From Clostridium sp. (GTDB taxonomy: Bacteria > Bacillota > Clostridia > Acetivibrionales > Acetivibrionaceae): a stretch of 55,001 nt of DNA. Shown piece by piece: positions 45,948 through 55,001 of the stretch; the first letter of the stretch is position 1; each line of letters opens with the position of its first letter. The notes beneath the pieces are model-generated. The model saw only the letters and a program-made list of their open reading frames with translations. It was not told the origin of the DNA and made no database searches. Both the position numbers and the translations under genes were made by a program. The stretch is taken from contig JAAZML010000016.1 of the NCBI GenBank assembly GCA_012798835.1, forward strand, positions 1 to 55,001. The letters run 5' to 3'.

Positions 45948-46283
45948 TCACATTCTATTGATGGCCTCGTCTAAATTTTCATAGAACGGCATTACTTCCG
46001 AAAGCCCGGACATTTCGAAAATTCGCCTAATTTTAATGTTAACACCGGTTATAGCTAACTTACCGTTTAATTTTCGTATATTCTTATGCCTGCCTATAAT
46101 AACCCCAATACCGGAGCTGTCCATAAAATTTACCTTTGAAAAATCCATAATTATATTTCTTGTAGTTGATTTCATCATCTCTGCATCTAGCTTTTTCTTT
46201 ATATATTCTGCACAATGATGATCCAGCTCACCCATAACATGCGCTATCAGTGTCGTTCCCCTATTCGTAAGTTTTAAATTCAA
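45948..46283 (-). CDS. spoIIAA: Anti-sigma F factor antagonist SpoIIAA
   Basis: A 111-residue STAS-domain protein. The phosphorylatable Ser lies in VNFMDSSGIGVIIGRHK (Ser56/57, matching Ser58 of B. subtilis). SpoIIE dephosphorylates it in the forespore so that it can displace SigF from SpoIIAB; spoIIE is not in the window. Translation starts at a TTG (46283) directly after GGAGGAGG. It is the first gene of the spoIIA operon. Confidence 0.95.
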   Translation of the reverse strand: MNLKLTNRGTTLIAHVMGELDHHCAEYIKKKLDAEMMKSTTRNIIMDFSKVNFMDSSGIGVIIGRHKNIRKLNGKLAITGVNIKIRRIFEMSGLSEVMPFYENLDEAINRM

Positions 46284-46317
46284 AATTATCCTCCTCCAAT
46301 GTTTGTCATCCTAGATT

Positions 46318-46344
46318 TAATTCTTCACATAATTTATTTCCCCT
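46318..46344 (-). promoter_or_regulatory. Predicted sigma-H promoter of the spoIIA operon
   Basis: On the minus strand AGGGGAAAT (46344-46336) and GAATTA (46323-46318) are 12 bp apart, fitting the sigma-H pattern AGGAWWW-N12-GAATW, 35 nt before the spoIIAA start. spoIIA is a sigma-H operon in Bacillus and Clostridia. Confidence 0.5.
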
Positions 46345-46494
46345 CCATAAAATAATGTAATGTTTTGTAACTTTCATCAAAACTCATCGACAGATAACGA
46401 CATATCCCTTGCGTTGCCCCATGTTCTGTGCATACAATCCCCCTATAGGGGACTTTCACTAGCTAGATTAGTGTCATTTTCGGCACACTAAAAC

Positions 46495-46527
46495 AATTCC
46501 CAGGTCAATATATTCAACCTGGGAATT
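46495..46527 (-). terminator. Rho-independent terminator of ptsH
   Basis: AATTCCCAGGT (46495-46505) and ACCTGGGAATT (46517-46527) form a perfect 11-bp stem. On the minus strand it is followed by GTTTTAG. It lies about 50 nt after the ptsH stop codon and ends the hprK-to-ptsH gene series. Confidence 0.7.
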
Positions 46528-46577
46528 ATATTCGTATATTTTGTTAGGATAAAATACCCCACCCTTTTTATTCCGCA

Positions 46578-46847
46578 TTAATCGGATTCACCGAACCCGG
46601 ATGTGATAAGCTCTATAAGCTCACTTACTGCTTTTGCTTCGTCTTCGCCCTCCGCACCTATTATGATTTCGGTTCCCTTAGCAATGGCTAAAGACATGAG
46701 CCCCATAATACTTTTTGCATTTATTTTTTTTTCTCCTTTCCTAATCCAAATGCTAGATGTGAATTTTCCAGCAGTTTGGACAAACATGGCCGCAGGCCGT
46801 GCATGTAGACCTGATGGATTGACTATTTTAACAGTCTGTTCAACCAT
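46578..46847 (-). CDS. ptsH: Phosphocarrier protein HPr
   Basis: An 89-residue HPr with the PEP-dependent phosphorylation site His15 in NPSGLHARPAAMFV and the regulatory Ser46 in NAKSIMGLMSLAIAKG. Ser46 would be the target of HprK, also encoded in the window (53765-54700). It starts one base after the whiA stop codon, with GGGAGAGG inside the end of whiA, so it is cotranscribed with whiA. No ptsI is adjacent, which is usual for the Clostridia whiA-ptsH arrangement. Confidence 0.95.
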   Translation of the reverse strand: MVEQTVKIVNPSGLHARPAAMFVQTAGKFTSSIWIRKGEKKINAKSIMGLMSLAIAKGTEIIIGAEGEDEAKAVSELIELITSGFGESD

Positions 46848-46848
46848 T

Positions 46849-47796
46849 TCATACCTCTCCCTTCACATTTTTCATATCTTCTGCAATTTTATCTAATTTC
46901 CTAAGTCTGTGATTGACTCCGGATTTACCAAGGGGGGGTTCGAGCATTTCCCCAAGCTCTTTAAGGCTAGCGTCGCTATATTGGAGTCTTAGCTGCGCAA
47001 TTTCCCTCAAATTATCCGGAAGCTTATCAAAACCAAGGTTATCCCTGATATACCTAATGCTTTCGGCCTGCCTTACCGATGCATCCACCGTTTTTTGGAG
47101 ATTTGCTGTTTCGCAATTTACTATCCTATTGACATCATTTCGCATTCCCTTCAAAATTCTTATGTTCTCAAGTTCAAGCAATGCCAAATGCGCCCCTATA
47201 ACATTTAGAAAATCAACTATGTTTTCTCCTTCCTTCAGGTATACTACATAATTGCCCTTTCTTTTTATGATCTTTGCATTTAAATTAAAATCGTGCATTA
47301 GTTTTTTTAATTCCGCAGCCAGTATCTTATTGTGACAAATTATCTCAAGGTGGTATGTTCTCTCCGGATCACTCATAGATCCACTAGCTAAAAATGCCCC
47401 CCTAAGATATGCTTTTTTGTATTCTCCTTCAATTCCCCCTGCATATGGGAGGTATTTAACTCCCCCTGACACCTCTATACCAGCATCTTTTAAAATTTCC
47501 TGTAGGGCTTTAGAAGAGCCCAGCGTCAACATATACACGATGCGTTTTTTTAGTTTGTGGCTTCTTTTTATGTTCATCTTCGCATTTATACGGTACAGTC
47601 CCTTTACAAAAGAAAATATTCTTCTTGCAAATGCTGCATTCTCAGTCGTAATGCCGAGCTCGATCCCACCCTGATCCGTTACCCGCACTATTGCACCTAT
47701 CCTTATGATGGCAGAAAATTCGCTTCTTAGGTCATTAACACAACCCGTATCGTCAACCCTGCACAGCTCGTTTTTAACCGATGAAGAAAACGACAA
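46849..47796 (-). CDS. whiA: DNA-binding protein WhiA
   Basis: A 315-residue WhiA: an N-terminal LAGLIDADG-like domain ([35 protein letters not shown]) and a C-terminal helix-turn-helix ([37 protein letters not shown]). In Bacillus it influences chromosome segregation and cell division. It starts at a TTG (47796) after GGGGTG. It belongs to the rapZ-yvcK-whiA-ptsH series, here interrupted by a glucosidase gene. Confidence 0.95.
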   Translation of the reverse strand: MSFSSSVKNELCRVDDTGCVNDLRSEFSAIIRIGAIVRVTDQGGIELGITTENAAFARRIFSFVKGLYRINAKMNIKRSHKLKKRIVYMLTLGSSKALQEILKDAGIEVSGGVKYLPYAGGIEGEYKKAYLRGAFLASGSMSDPERTYHLEIICHNKILAAELKKLMHDFNLNAKIIKRKGNYVVYLKEGENIVDFLNVIGAHLALLELENIRILKGMRNDVNRIVNCETANLQKTVDASVRQAESIRYIRDNLGFDKLPDNLREIAQLRLQYSDASLKELGEMLEPPLGKSGVNHRLRKLDKIAEDMKNVKGEV

Positions 47797-47826
47797 CTAA
47801 GACACCCCATAAAATAATATTCGCTC

Positions 47827-47880
47827 GACCCTAGATCTGCACACAAATTATATCCCAAATTTCAACGAAAAGCTAGGGTC
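47827..47880 (-). repeat. 8-bp inverted repeat between the glucosidase and whiA genes
   Basis: GACCCTAG (47827-47834) and CTAGGGTC (47873-47880) are perfect inverted copies 38 bp apart in the 132-bp gap. They may form a large-loop hairpin in the whiA leader or be an operator pair; no function is evident. Confidence 0.35.
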
Positions 47881-47928
47881 TTATATATGTTTGACCCCAA
47901 CTTTTTCGCAAAATCGGTTCATATTGTG

Positions 47929-49905
47929 CTACCTTCTAACCCCTTCTTCCATAACATCTTCTACATAGGCTCTCAAAATTTCAGATACACTCCATGCCTG
48001 GGCAAAACATCCCCTAGGTATTAGGGGTTCATTTCCATCAAATATCTCCGATACGGAGCCTAGACAGGCATCTTTTATATGCTCCTCAAAAGGTGAGATA
48101 AATCTTGCAGCCATTTCTCTGGCATTTTTAGAATAATTATTTACCCTCATATACGCAGTTATAAACTGCCCTAGTGGCCATGTCCAGACAGTCCCCTGGT
48201 GATAGGATCCGTCCCTTCTATATTGATCACCCATATAGATACCGGCAAACTCCTTTGCTCTAGGGGAAAGGCTTCTAAGACCGTAGGCCGTATATAATTC
48301 CTTAAACACCTTATTTACAATCTTTTTTGCCATATCACCTTCTAAGACAGGATAAGATAAACTAACCGCCATTATTTGGTTGGATCTAACCTTATCATCC
48401 CTATAGTCTCCTGTTAAGCAATCATAAAGGCATTGCTCCTCTTCGTTCCAAAAACTTTTAGCAAAGGATTTTTTGACTCTTGCCGCAATCTCTTCGTAGT
48501 ATCGTGCATCTTGCTCTAATTCTTTTGAAAGTTTTGACATTATCTTCAGTGCATTATACCAAAGAGCATTGATCTCTACTGCCTTCCCATGCCTTGGGGT
48601 TACTACCCAGTCTCCTACCTTTGCATCCATCCATGTAAGCTGAGTATATTGGTCACCTGCAGTAATCAGGTGATCCTCCTCCATTTTGATGTTGAATTTT
48701 GTACCCTTGGCAAAGGATTTAATTATGTCCTTTAAGCCATCGAAAAGAGTGTTTTTTATGAATTCATAATCCTTTGTATATTGTGCATATTTGTATACAG
48801 CCTCGAAATACCATAGTGGAGCATCCACACTATTGTATGGGGGACAATTGCCTGCATCAGGAAACATATTTGGGATAAGTCCGTCTTTAACATATTTGGA
48901 AAAGGTGTAAAGTATATCCTTTGCATCCTCAAAACGTCCCGTTGAAAGGGTCAAACCCGGGAGAGCTATCATCGTATCCCTTCCCCAATCAGTAAACCAG
49001 GGATAACCAGCAATTATAGTTTTTGCCCCCGTTGATTTCCTATGAACTATAAAATCGTCCGCAGCAAGAACTAATCTTTTTGCCAATTCATCCTTGTACT
49101 TAACCCTATCGGTAAGGCTTTTTAATCTTTTTTCTTCCTTAGCAACAATATCTGGCCCATCCAAAAATTTTATATCCTCCTCAACCGTTGCGATAACTGT
49201 AACGATCTTTTCTTCCATTGGACCTATATTTATGTCAAAACACCCTGGTATATGATGATCTTCAGTAGAAGCAAGACCCCTTTCCCTTTCGATTGCATAA
49301 TCCATATTATAAAACCAGGTATCATCGAAATCCTTAAATTCGCCCTCGCTACAATATAAAGAAATATCTATATCATAAAAAGCGGGACGTACATTTAGCA
49401 CCCTATCTTTATACTGCTTTTTGAAATTTAAATATGCCTTTGAAGAGTTGAAGTGATAATCCCTAAAATTCATGAGGGGGGTAAGCCTTAACTTTATTTC
49501 ATCTGCCCCGCCCATAATACGGTAGACTATAGCAACGGTATTCTCCCCATAGACCATGCATATTTTCTTTTCGATATATATATCCCCTACCCTGAATATA
49601 TACTCGGGTAGGTATTTGTACCGAAAACTCTCCAGGTGGTGATACCCCTTCATGATGTATCCCGGCACCTCGTAGGAAAATAGGTTTATGGTTTCACCGT
49701 TTACGATGACACTTTCATCAACCTTTGATAAAATTAAATGTCGGCTCACAGGTGGATTCAAGGAAGCCACAAGAAGCCCATGATATCTCCTTGTATTAGA
49801 ACCTATTATTGTAGATGATGAAAAACCTCCTATCCCGTTAGTCAAAAGCCATTCCCTTTGTATTCCCTGCTCGTAAGTCCTCCAGCTAGATTTTCCAAAA
49901 TTCAT
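47929..49905 (-). CDS. Amylo-alpha-1,6-glucosidase (glycogen debranching enzyme type)
   Basis: A 658-residue protein. An N-terminal GDE_N domain (about 1-220, NGIGGFSSSTIIGSNTRRYHGLLVA) is followed by a GH133-type (alpha/alpha)6 C-terminal domain (about 270-650) with YPWFTDWGRDTMIALPGLTL, holding a likely catalytic Asp, and RRDGSYHQGTVWTWPLG. It should hydrolyse alpha-1,6 branches of glycogen or related glucans; no signal peptide, so cytoplasmic. GGAGG precedes the ATG. It is inserted between yvcK and whiA. Confidence 0.92.
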   Translation of the reverse strand: MNFGKSSWRTYEQGIQREWLLTNGIGGFSSSTIIGSNTRRYHGLLVASLNPPVSRHLILSKVDESVIVNGETINLFSYEVPGYIMKGYHHLESFRYKYLPEYIFRVGDIYIEKKICMVYGENTVAIVYRIMGGADEIKLRLTPLMNFRDYHFNSSKAYLNFKKQYKDRVLNVRPAFYDIDISLYCSEGEFKDFDDTWFYNMDYAIERERGLASTEDHHIPGCFDINIGPMEEKIVTVIATVEEDIKFLDGPDIVAKEEKRLKSLTDRVKYKDELAKRLVLAADDFIVHRKSTGAKTIIAGYPWFTDWGRDTMIALPGLTLSTGRFEDAKDILYTFSKYVKDGLIPNMFPDAGNCPPYNSVDAPLWYFEAVYKYAQYTKDYEFIKNTLFDGLKDIIKSFAKGTKFNIKMEEDHLITAGDQYTQLTWMDAKVGDWVVTPRHGKAVEINALWYNALKIMSKLSKELEQDARYYEEIAARVKKSFAKSFWNEEEQCLYDCLTGDYRDDKVRSNQIMAVSLSYPVLEGDMAKKIVNKVFKELYTAYGLRSLSPRAKEFAGIYMGDQYRRDGSYHQGTVWTWPLGQFITAYMRVNNYSKNAREMAARFISPFEEHIKDACLGSVSEIFDGNEPLIPRGCFAQAWSVSEILRAYVEDVMEEGVRR

Positions 49906-49930
49906 ATCTAACCTCCGAATCTTATTTTTA

Positions 49931-51031
49931 CTATTGAACTAAATTCTTAAAACCCTTCCTATAGTAATAAGTCGGCATTTTTTGATTTCTACTAAAGAGG
50001 TTTTTATGAACCAGCTCAATAATTGTTTTGGCCAGCCTGTTCGTATCATGTCTAATATATGCATTACTTATACACACATAATCACCACCCAAAAACCCCA
50101 CATCTAATTCTTTCATTTCACCGATATTGACCCTGACTATATCTGCCCCATCAGCAGTATATCTATTTTTCAAATCCTCGGATATATCGGAGGTATTGTA
50201 TATGCAATAATCAATAATACCTTTGAATGAATGATCCTCTATCGCTCTTATATGGGATGCCACCGAATATCCATCGGTCTCTCCGGGTTGTGTCATTACA
50301 TTGCAGACATAAATTTTTAATGCCTTTGATCTTTTAATTGCCTCGCAAATACCCTCAACCAAAAGATTAGGAATTATGCTTGTATAAAGACTTCCGGGAC
50401 CTAAAACTATAGCATCAGCGTCATAAATCACCCTTATCGCTTCATAGAAGGGCTTTACTCCCTCGGGTTTTAGATATACCCGCCCGATAGGCCCCTTATG
50501 AAAATTATTATGGCTGCTTATTTTAGATTCCCCCGCAATTACATATCCATCCTCTAGTTGAGCATAGAGCTTAATATCCTGCAAGGTAACAGGCAAAACC
50601 CTCCCCTTAACCGCTAAAACATCGCTCATCCTCTGTACTGCCTGCTCAAAACTCGGAGAAATACCATCCATGGCAGCCAAAAACAAATTACCAAAATTTT
50701 GACCCTTTAGCATGCCCTCTGTAAACCTGTATTGAAGTAATTTTTCCATTATGGGTTCGGTATTAGCCAACGCCAAAATACAGTTTCTAATATCCCCTGG
50801 GGGCAACATCCCAAGATCCTGTCTTAGTATGCCCGACCCCCCTCCATCATCAGCTACCGTTACAATGGCCGTTATATTCGAAGTATATGCCTTAAGCCCC
50901 CTTAGCATAGTGGAAAGACCGGTTCCCCCCCCAATTGCCACTATCTGTGGTTCCTTGGGCTCTTTCCACCTTCTATGACCTACGCCGGAAATATTCGCCA
51001 GCACCCTCCCCATCCGACCGATTATGCTCAT
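49931..51031 (-). CDS. yvcK: YvcK/CofD-like carbon-metabolism and envelope factor
   Basis: A 366-residue YvcK (gluconeogenesis factor) with the UDP-sugar-binding motif VAIGGGTGLSTMLRGLK, TVADDGGGSGILRQDLGMLPPGD and ALANTEPIMEKLLQYRF, plus VLGPGSLYTSIIPNL. In Bacillus it is needed on gluconeogenic media, binds UDP-GlcNAc and is a PrkC substrate. GGGGTG precedes the ATG, which overlaps the rapZ stop codon by four bases (ATGA). Confidence 0.95.
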   Translation of the reverse strand: MSIIGRMGRVLANISGVGHRRWKEPKEPQIVAIGGGTGLSTMLRGLKAYTSNITAIVTVADDGGGSGILRQDLGMLPPGDIRNCILALANTEPIMEKLLQYRFTEGMLKGQNFGNLFLAAMDGISPSFEQAVQRMSDVLAVKGRVLPVTLQDIKLYAQLEDGYVIAGESKISSHNNFHKGPIGRVYLKPEGVKPFYEAIRVIYDADAIVLGPGSLYTSIIPNLLVEGICEAIKRSKALKIYVCNVMTQPGETDGYSVASHIRAIEDHSFKGIIDYCIYNTSDISEDLKNRYTADGADIVRVNIGEMKELDVGFLGGDYVCISNAYIRHDTNRLAKTIIELVHKNLFSRNQKMPTYYYRKGFKNLVQ

Positions 51032-51903
51032 TTTCGAGCACCCCTGACATCCTTGTGTATATCCCTGTGCTCTATGACCACCCTATGGCCTTTGCTCGAA
51101 AGATGGGTACATAGCGCTTCGGAAATTGCTACAGATCTATGCCTTCCCCCAGTACAGCCAATGCCTATAACAAGCTGGGTTTTTCCCTCTTTTATATAGT
51201 TTGGGATCAAGAATTCTAATAAATCCTTCATTTTTATTAAAAAATCCGAGGTTTCTTTAAAACCTAAAACATAGTCTTTAACTTGTACATTCTTCCCCGT
51301 TTGTCTTCTCATGCTGTCAACATAATAAGGATTAGGGATAAACCGGACATCAAGGACTAAATCACAGTCGATGGGGGTTCCATACTTAAACCCAAAAGAA
51401 ATGATATTAATTATCATCCCCTCAAATCTTTTTCCCTCTACAAATATTTCCACTATCTCCTGTTTTAACTGCCTAGGTGTTAGGTTGGAGGTATCAATAA
51501 CATGCGTAGCACTTTTTTTTATTTCAGATAGCCTTTTTCTTTCCTTTGTAATACCTTCTATAAGTCTACCTTCCGTTGCCAGAGGATGGGTCCGTCTGCT
51601 CTCTTTAAATCTTTTTATAAGAACATTATCTGATGCCTCCATAAATACGATATCATATGCTATCCCAGCTTCCCTAAGATCGTTAAGCTCGGGTACCAAA
51701 TCCTCGAATAATTCCCCCCCCCTTATATCAATAACAAGGGCAATTTTATTTAGTTTTCCTCTGCTTTGAATACAGATCTCTACAAATTTACGTATTAATA
51801 AAGGTGGTAAATTGTCCACACAGAAAAAACCCACATCCTCCAAGTATTTCACAACAAGGCTCTTCCCTGCTCCAGAAATTCCAGTAATTATTAGTAATTT
51901 CAT
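51028..51903 (-). CDS. rapZ: RapZ/YvcJ family nucleotide-binding protein
   Basis: A 291-residue RapZ with Walker A GISGAGKSLVVKYLED, DNLPP and a C-terminal domain with VIGIGCTGGRHRSVAISEAL. In E. coli RapZ senses glucosamine-6-phosphate and directs sRNA decay; Bacillus YvcJ hydrolyses nucleotides. AGGAGG precedes the ATG, and the gene overlaps yvcK, so the two are translationally coupled. It is 31 nt downstream of murB. Confidence 0.95.
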   Translation of the reverse strand: MKLLIITGISGAGKSLVVKYLEDVGFFCVDNLPPLLIRKFVEICIQSRGKLNKIALVIDIRGGELFEDLVPELNDLREAGIAYDIVFMEASDNVLIKRFKESRRTHPLATEGRLIEGITKERKRLSEIKKSATHVIDTSNLTPRQLKQEIVEIFVEGKRFEGMIINIISFGFKYGTPIDCDLVLDVRFIPNPYYVDSMRRQTGKNVQVKDYVLGFKETSDFLIKMKDLLEFLIPNYIKEGKTQLVIGIGCTGGRHRSVAISEALCTHLSSKGHRVVIEHRDIHKDVRGARK

Positions 51904-51934
51904 TTGATCCTCCTAATATTTCTAAGATCCATGC

Positions 51935-52849
51935 CTATTGCTCACCAACCATTTTAACCTCGGTCTCCATACTAATCCCAAATTTCTCCTGCACCGTATT
52001 TTGAATATGTCCTATGAGATTTGTTATATCCTTAGCTGTTGCATTTCCCACATTTATAATAAAGCCACAATGTTTGTCTGAAACCTGGGCTCCCCCTATT
52101 CTATAGCCCCCAAGTCCGCAATCTTCAATGAGCTTGCCTGCAAAATGTCCTTTTGGTCTTTTAAACACACTGCCTGCACTCGGAAATTCCAAAGGCTGTT
52201 TCTCACGTCTTCTTTTCATAAATTCCGACATTTGCTCCTTTATTTTATCCTTTTTACCCCTATTAAGTTTTATTTTGCTTCTTAAAACTATGCCGGAATG
52301 CTTATGTATGAAACTGGTTCTGTAACCAAATTCGTGTTCCTCATTGCGTATTATCCTAACCTTTCCGTCCACATCCATATATTCTGTCTCAATCACAATA
52401 TTCCTCATTTCACCGCCATATGCTCCCGCATTCATTGCTACGGCCCCCCCTAAGGTTCCGGGTATGCCCGATGCAAATTCTAGACCTTCCAGCTCGTTTT
52501 TGAGGGCAAAATTAGAAAGCTTGGAAAGCAAAATTCCTGCATACGCCCAAATCGTATCACCCTCGATACCAAATCCGCTTAGGTTATCATATATTTTTAT
52601 TACTACACCCCGGATCCCCTTATCCGTTACTATAAGGTTTGTTCCATTCCCCATTACAAACGCTGGAACATTATTATCCCTGCACAATTTTAAAATTTCA
52701 CTTAATTGTGAAATAGTTACGGGGGTAACAAGAACATCTGCTGGGCCACCAACCCTAAACGATGTGTGTTTTCTCATAGGCTCATCAACTTTTATATTTC
52801 TAGAATCGGTAATTCCCTCTAATAGATGTATTAAATATTCCTTTTTCAA
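51935..52849 (-). CDS. murB: UDP-N-acetylmuramate dehydrogenase
   Basis: A 304-residue type II MurB reducing UDP-GlcNAc-enolpyruvate in peptidoglycan synthesis. FAD-binding motifs: [26 protein letters not shown] and [21 protein letters not shown]. Active-site region: GYRTSFIH (Tyr/Arg), [10 protein letters not shown] (Ser) and a C-terminal Glu near METEVKM. It begins at a TTG (52849) with AAGGGG upstream. It is upstream of rapZ, as is usual in Clostridia. Confidence 0.96.
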   Translation of the reverse strand: MKKEYLIHLLEGITDSRNIKVDEPMRKHTSFRVGGPADVLVTPVTISQLSEILKLCRDNNVPAFVMGNGTNLIVTDKGIRGVVIKIYDNLSGFGIEGDTIWAYAGILLSKLSNFALKNELEGLEFASGIPGTLGGAVAMNAGAYGGEMRNIVIETEYMDVDGKVRIIRNEEHEFGYRTSFIHKHSGIVLRSKIKLNRGKKDKIKEQMSEFMKRRREKQPLEFPSAGSVFKRPKGHFAGKLIEDCGLGGYRIGGAQVSDKHCGFIINVGNATAKDITNLIGHIQNTVQEKFGISMETEVKMVGEQ

Positions 52850-52997
52850 TAGCTTCAGCCCCTTATCTATATATTTTGCGATAGTTTTTGATATTGCAAA
52901 ATATATACGTTGATTTTAAGAATCCGTATTATTCCTACTATCATTTTACTTGGGTGATGCATTATATAGAATTTAATTATGCATTTGGCTAAAACCC

Positions 52998-53708
52998 CTA
53001 TTTGTTTTTTTGTTCAAGATATTTGTTGAAATCATCAACAGAAATGTTCATAATCAGTTCCCTAGGCATATCAAGCCCTTCAAGAAGCTTGTATACCCTA
53101 TCAAAACGTCCAACATCAAAGCTTATATGTGCATCACTGCCACAGACCACTCTAACCCCCTGTTTTTTACATTCTAGGGCAAAGTTCCTGCAGTTCTCCT
53201 CACAACCATGTCTGATTATAAACGAGCTATTATTTAACTCTATAAACTTGTTGTTTTTGTAGGCAGCCCTTACAACCTTCTCTATATCCACTGGGTATCT
53301 GGGATTGCCAGGATGTGCAACAGTATCCACATAGGGGTTTTCCAGCGCATTTATCAAAGCATTTGTGTTTTTCTCTTTCGATGATGGCTCAATGCATATA
53401 TCGTGTAAACCTGCTATTACAAAATCAAGCCCCTTTAAATATTCATCGGGTATATCTAAACCACCCGAGTAATTAATTATATTCGCCTCTGCACCCTTTA
53501 ATATCCTCACACCATGCAAAACTTTAGGAATTACACCAAGGTTACCAAAATGGTACAGATATGGTGCACCCTTCATCGCAGGTCCATGATCCGTAACTGC
53601 AAACATTTTAATACCATTTTTTTGTGCTTCGACAGCCATTTCTTGGACAGTGCTGTACGCATGTCCACTGGTTATGGTATGCGTGTGTGTATCTACCACA
53701 AACTTCAA
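52998..53708 (-). CDS. PHP-domain phosphoesterase (YcdX-like)
   Basis: A 236-residue PHP protein. Metal ligands are seen in VDTHTHTITSGHAYST, FAVTDHGPAM, a C-terminal VAHPGNPRYP and CGSDAHISFDVG. Family members are trinuclear-zinc phosphatases of uncertain substrate. The likely start is a TTG at 53708 giving MKFVVDTHTHT; GGAGGG lies about 7 nt upstream and would be part of the coding region if the ATG at 53723 were used. It lies between hprK and murB, as in other Clostridia. Confidence 0.9.
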   Translation of the reverse strand: MKFVVDTHTHTITSGHAYSTVQEMAVEAQKNGIKMFAVTDHGPAMKGAPYLYHFGNLGVIPKVLHGVRILKGAEANIINYSGGLDIPDEYLKGLDFVIAGLHDICIEPSSKEKNTNALINALENPYVDTVAHPGNPRYPVDIEKVVRAAYKNNKFIELNNSSFIIRHGCEENCRNFALECKKQGVRVVCGSDAHISFDVGRFDRVYKLLEGLDMPRELIMNISVDDFNKYLEQKNK

Positions 53709-53764
53709 AATCAATCCCTCCATTTTATATATACGTAGCTTTTTGTTTGAGTAAGTCTAAAAAA

Positions 53765-54700
53765 CTATTCTTCGTACGCCGCATCATTTATCCTTTTTTC
53801 CATCTTCTCCTTTATTACCTTCGCTGCATTATATCCCATACTTTTTTGTCTATTATTCATTGCCGCCACCTCGACTATTACGGCAAGGTTTCTACCCTGT
53901 CGCACGGGGATGGTAAGGCAGGGCACGTCTATTCCAAGTATATCCCTGTATTCATCAACCAAACCCAGTCTATCATAATTCTTCTTCTCATTCCAAAACT
54001 CAAGCTGTATCACAAGGTTTATGTTTTCGGTGACTTTAACCGATCTAACGCCGTACAAGTTTTTTACGTCAAGTATCCCTATACCTCTAATCTCAATAAA
54101 ATGTCTTATTATATCAGGGGCTGTACCGTAAAGAGTCCTGTCCGACACCCTTCTTATTTCGACCAGATCATCCGCCACAAGACGATGTCCCCTTTTTACA
54201 AGCTCCAGCGCTGTTTCACTCTTTCCTACCCCGCTGTCACCCAATATTAAAATACCTTCCCCATATACTTCAATAAGTACCCCGTGCATTGTAGTCCTTG
54301 GGGCAAGCTCAACATTAAGATACCCGATTAATGCACTCAAAAACCTTGAGGTTATATCACGGGTCCTTAAAATGGGGATACTATATTTGGTTGCCACCTC
54401 CACCATCTCAGGAAAAACTTCTAATTCCCTTGCTATAACCATGCAGGGAAAACCGCATTGGAAAAACTTATCCAGACGCAAATAACGTTCTTCAGACTTT
54501 AATCCTTTGAGATAAGTGGTCTCAACCTTTCCAATAATCTGTATTCTATCCGTTCCAAAATATTCGAGATAGCCCACCAACTGTAGACCCGGTCTATTTA
54601 CATCGGCCGATGTTATGATAATATCATCAATTTTTTTGTCCCCAGTGATGCATTCCAATGAAAATTCTTTTATAATTTGTTCTAAAGGTACTGAAAACAT
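53765..54700 (-). CDS. hprK: HPr kinase/phosphorylase
   Basis: A 311-residue HprK. The N-terminal domain spans about 1-130 and the kinase domain has Walker A LILGDSGVGKSETALELVKRGH, LVADDLVEI and RGIGILDVKNLYGV; the C-terminal helix region follows. It phosphorylates and dephosphorylates the regulatory Ser of HPr, controlling catabolite repression. Targets in the window are PtsH Ser46 and possibly Ser41 of the HPr-like protein at 13450. AGGAGG precedes the ATG at 54700; an in-frame extension to 54757 includes that site. Confidence 0.96.
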   Translation of the reverse strand: MFSVPLEQIIKEFSLECITGDKKIDDIIITSADVNRPGLQLVGYLEYFGTDRIQIIGKVETTYLKGLKSEERYLRLDKFFQCGFPCMVIARELEVFPEMVEVATKYSIPILRTRDITSRFLSALIGYLNVELAPRTTMHGVLIEVYGEGILILGDSGVGKSETALELVKRGHRLVADDLVEIRRVSDRTLYGTAPDIIRHFIEIRGIGILDVKNLYGVRSVKVTENINLVIQLEFWNEKKNYDRLGLVDEYRDILGIDVPCLTIPVRQGRNLAVIVEVAAMNNRQKSMGYNAAKVIKEKMEKRINDAAYEE

Positions 54701-54847
54701 GGTTAACCTCCTAGCATCCATAACGCCTGTATATACAGAGTATTTAATAATAAACAAAGCAACATCTCATATTATACTATAGCACAAGAAAGAAGAAGGT
54801 GGAAACTATAAACAAGTAAAATTTTGATGTAGCATCAACCTACAACG

Positions 54848-54875
54848 AAAAAAACAGTATCCCTTCGGGTACTGT
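54848..54875 (-). terminator. Rho-independent terminator after tRNA-Gly
   Basis: On the minus strand ACAGTACCC and GGGATACTGT pair with one bulged base around a GAA loop, followed by seven T residues (54854-54848). It lies about 50 nt after the tRNA 3' end and before hprK. Confidence 0.7.
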
Positions 54876-54926
54876 ATTTTTCAATATTAAAATCATTATA
54901 AAATATATAGCAGTAAAAATGAAATT

Positions 54927-55000
54927 TGGAGCGGGTGAAGGGAATCGAACCCTCACAATCAGCTTGGAAGGCTGATGTTCTACCATTGAACTACACCCGC
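54927..55000 (-). tRNA. tRNA-Gly (anticodon UCC)
   Basis: 74 nt on the minus strand. Acceptor GCGGGTG pairs with CACCCGC, followed by T and an encoded CCA. The anticodon stem TCAGC/GCTGA carries loop CTTCCAA with anticodon TCC, and the T arm GAGGG-TTCGATT-CCCTT is canonical. Complete within the window. Confidence 0.97.
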
Positions 55001-55001
55001 A

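Overview
The window looks like chromosomal DNA of a low-GC, endospore-forming member of the Clostridia (Firmicutes). The evidence is AT-rich sequence, strong AGGAGG-type ribosome binding sites, the spoIIAA-spoIIAB-sigF and spoVAC-spoVAD-spoVAE sporulation genes, IreB, the extended L27 with its Prp protease, and the hprK-PHP-murB-rapZ-yvcK-whiA-ptsH cluster. Nearly everything is on the minus strand; only a DUF4364 gene and a small HPr-like gene are on the plus strand.

Layout. 0.3-9.3 kb: DUF4364 protein, then (minus) the ribosome-assembly group yhbY-obgE-rpmA-prp-rplU with an L21 leader, RNase G, a split radical-SAM pair (TIGR03960/TIGR03936) and a DUF3048 lipoprotein. 9.6-13.3 kb: DUF1292, ruvX, a ferredoxin-type aldo/keto reductase, ireB and mtaB. 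13.4-17.8 kb: a Crh-like HPr protein, a DUF523 protein that seems to lack a normal start codon, rnr preceded by a 33-codon coupled ORF, an HD hydrolase and secG. 18-26 kb: glycolysis (eno, gpmI, tpiA, pgk, gap), interrupted by a GGDEF/HD-GYP protein and punctuated by terminators and a structured intergenic RNA.

26.5-39.4 kb holds the most unusual content: a six-gene lipid/polyketide-type operon. In transcription order it encodes a FabH-like protein without the catalytic Cys, a free acyl carrier protein, a FabH-like protein with the Cys, an AMP-forming acyl ligase, an alpha/beta hydrolase and a 2597-residue multidomain synthase (KS-AT-KS-ACP-ACP-KR-DH). Both ACP-like domains of the synthase lack the attachment serine, whereas the free ACP has it. 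The operon starts at a good sigma-A promoter whose -10 region lies in a 19-bp palindrome. I could not match this gene set to a characterised pathway; it is the best candidate for an undescribed system here.

39.5-55 kb: a second GGDEF/HD-GYP protein, a CheX-like protein, spoVAE/D/C with an upstream small membrane protein (predicted sigma-G promoter), sigF-spoIIAB-spoIIAA (predicted sigma-H promoter), ptsH, whiA, a glycogen-debranching-type glucosidase, yvcK, rapZ, murB, a PHP phosphoesterase, hprK and tRNA-Gly(UCC). HPr, HprK and a Crh-like protein, together with YvcK, glycolysis and the debranching enzyme, make central carbon control a recurring theme. Functional names rest on recognising family motifs by eye; no database search was run.
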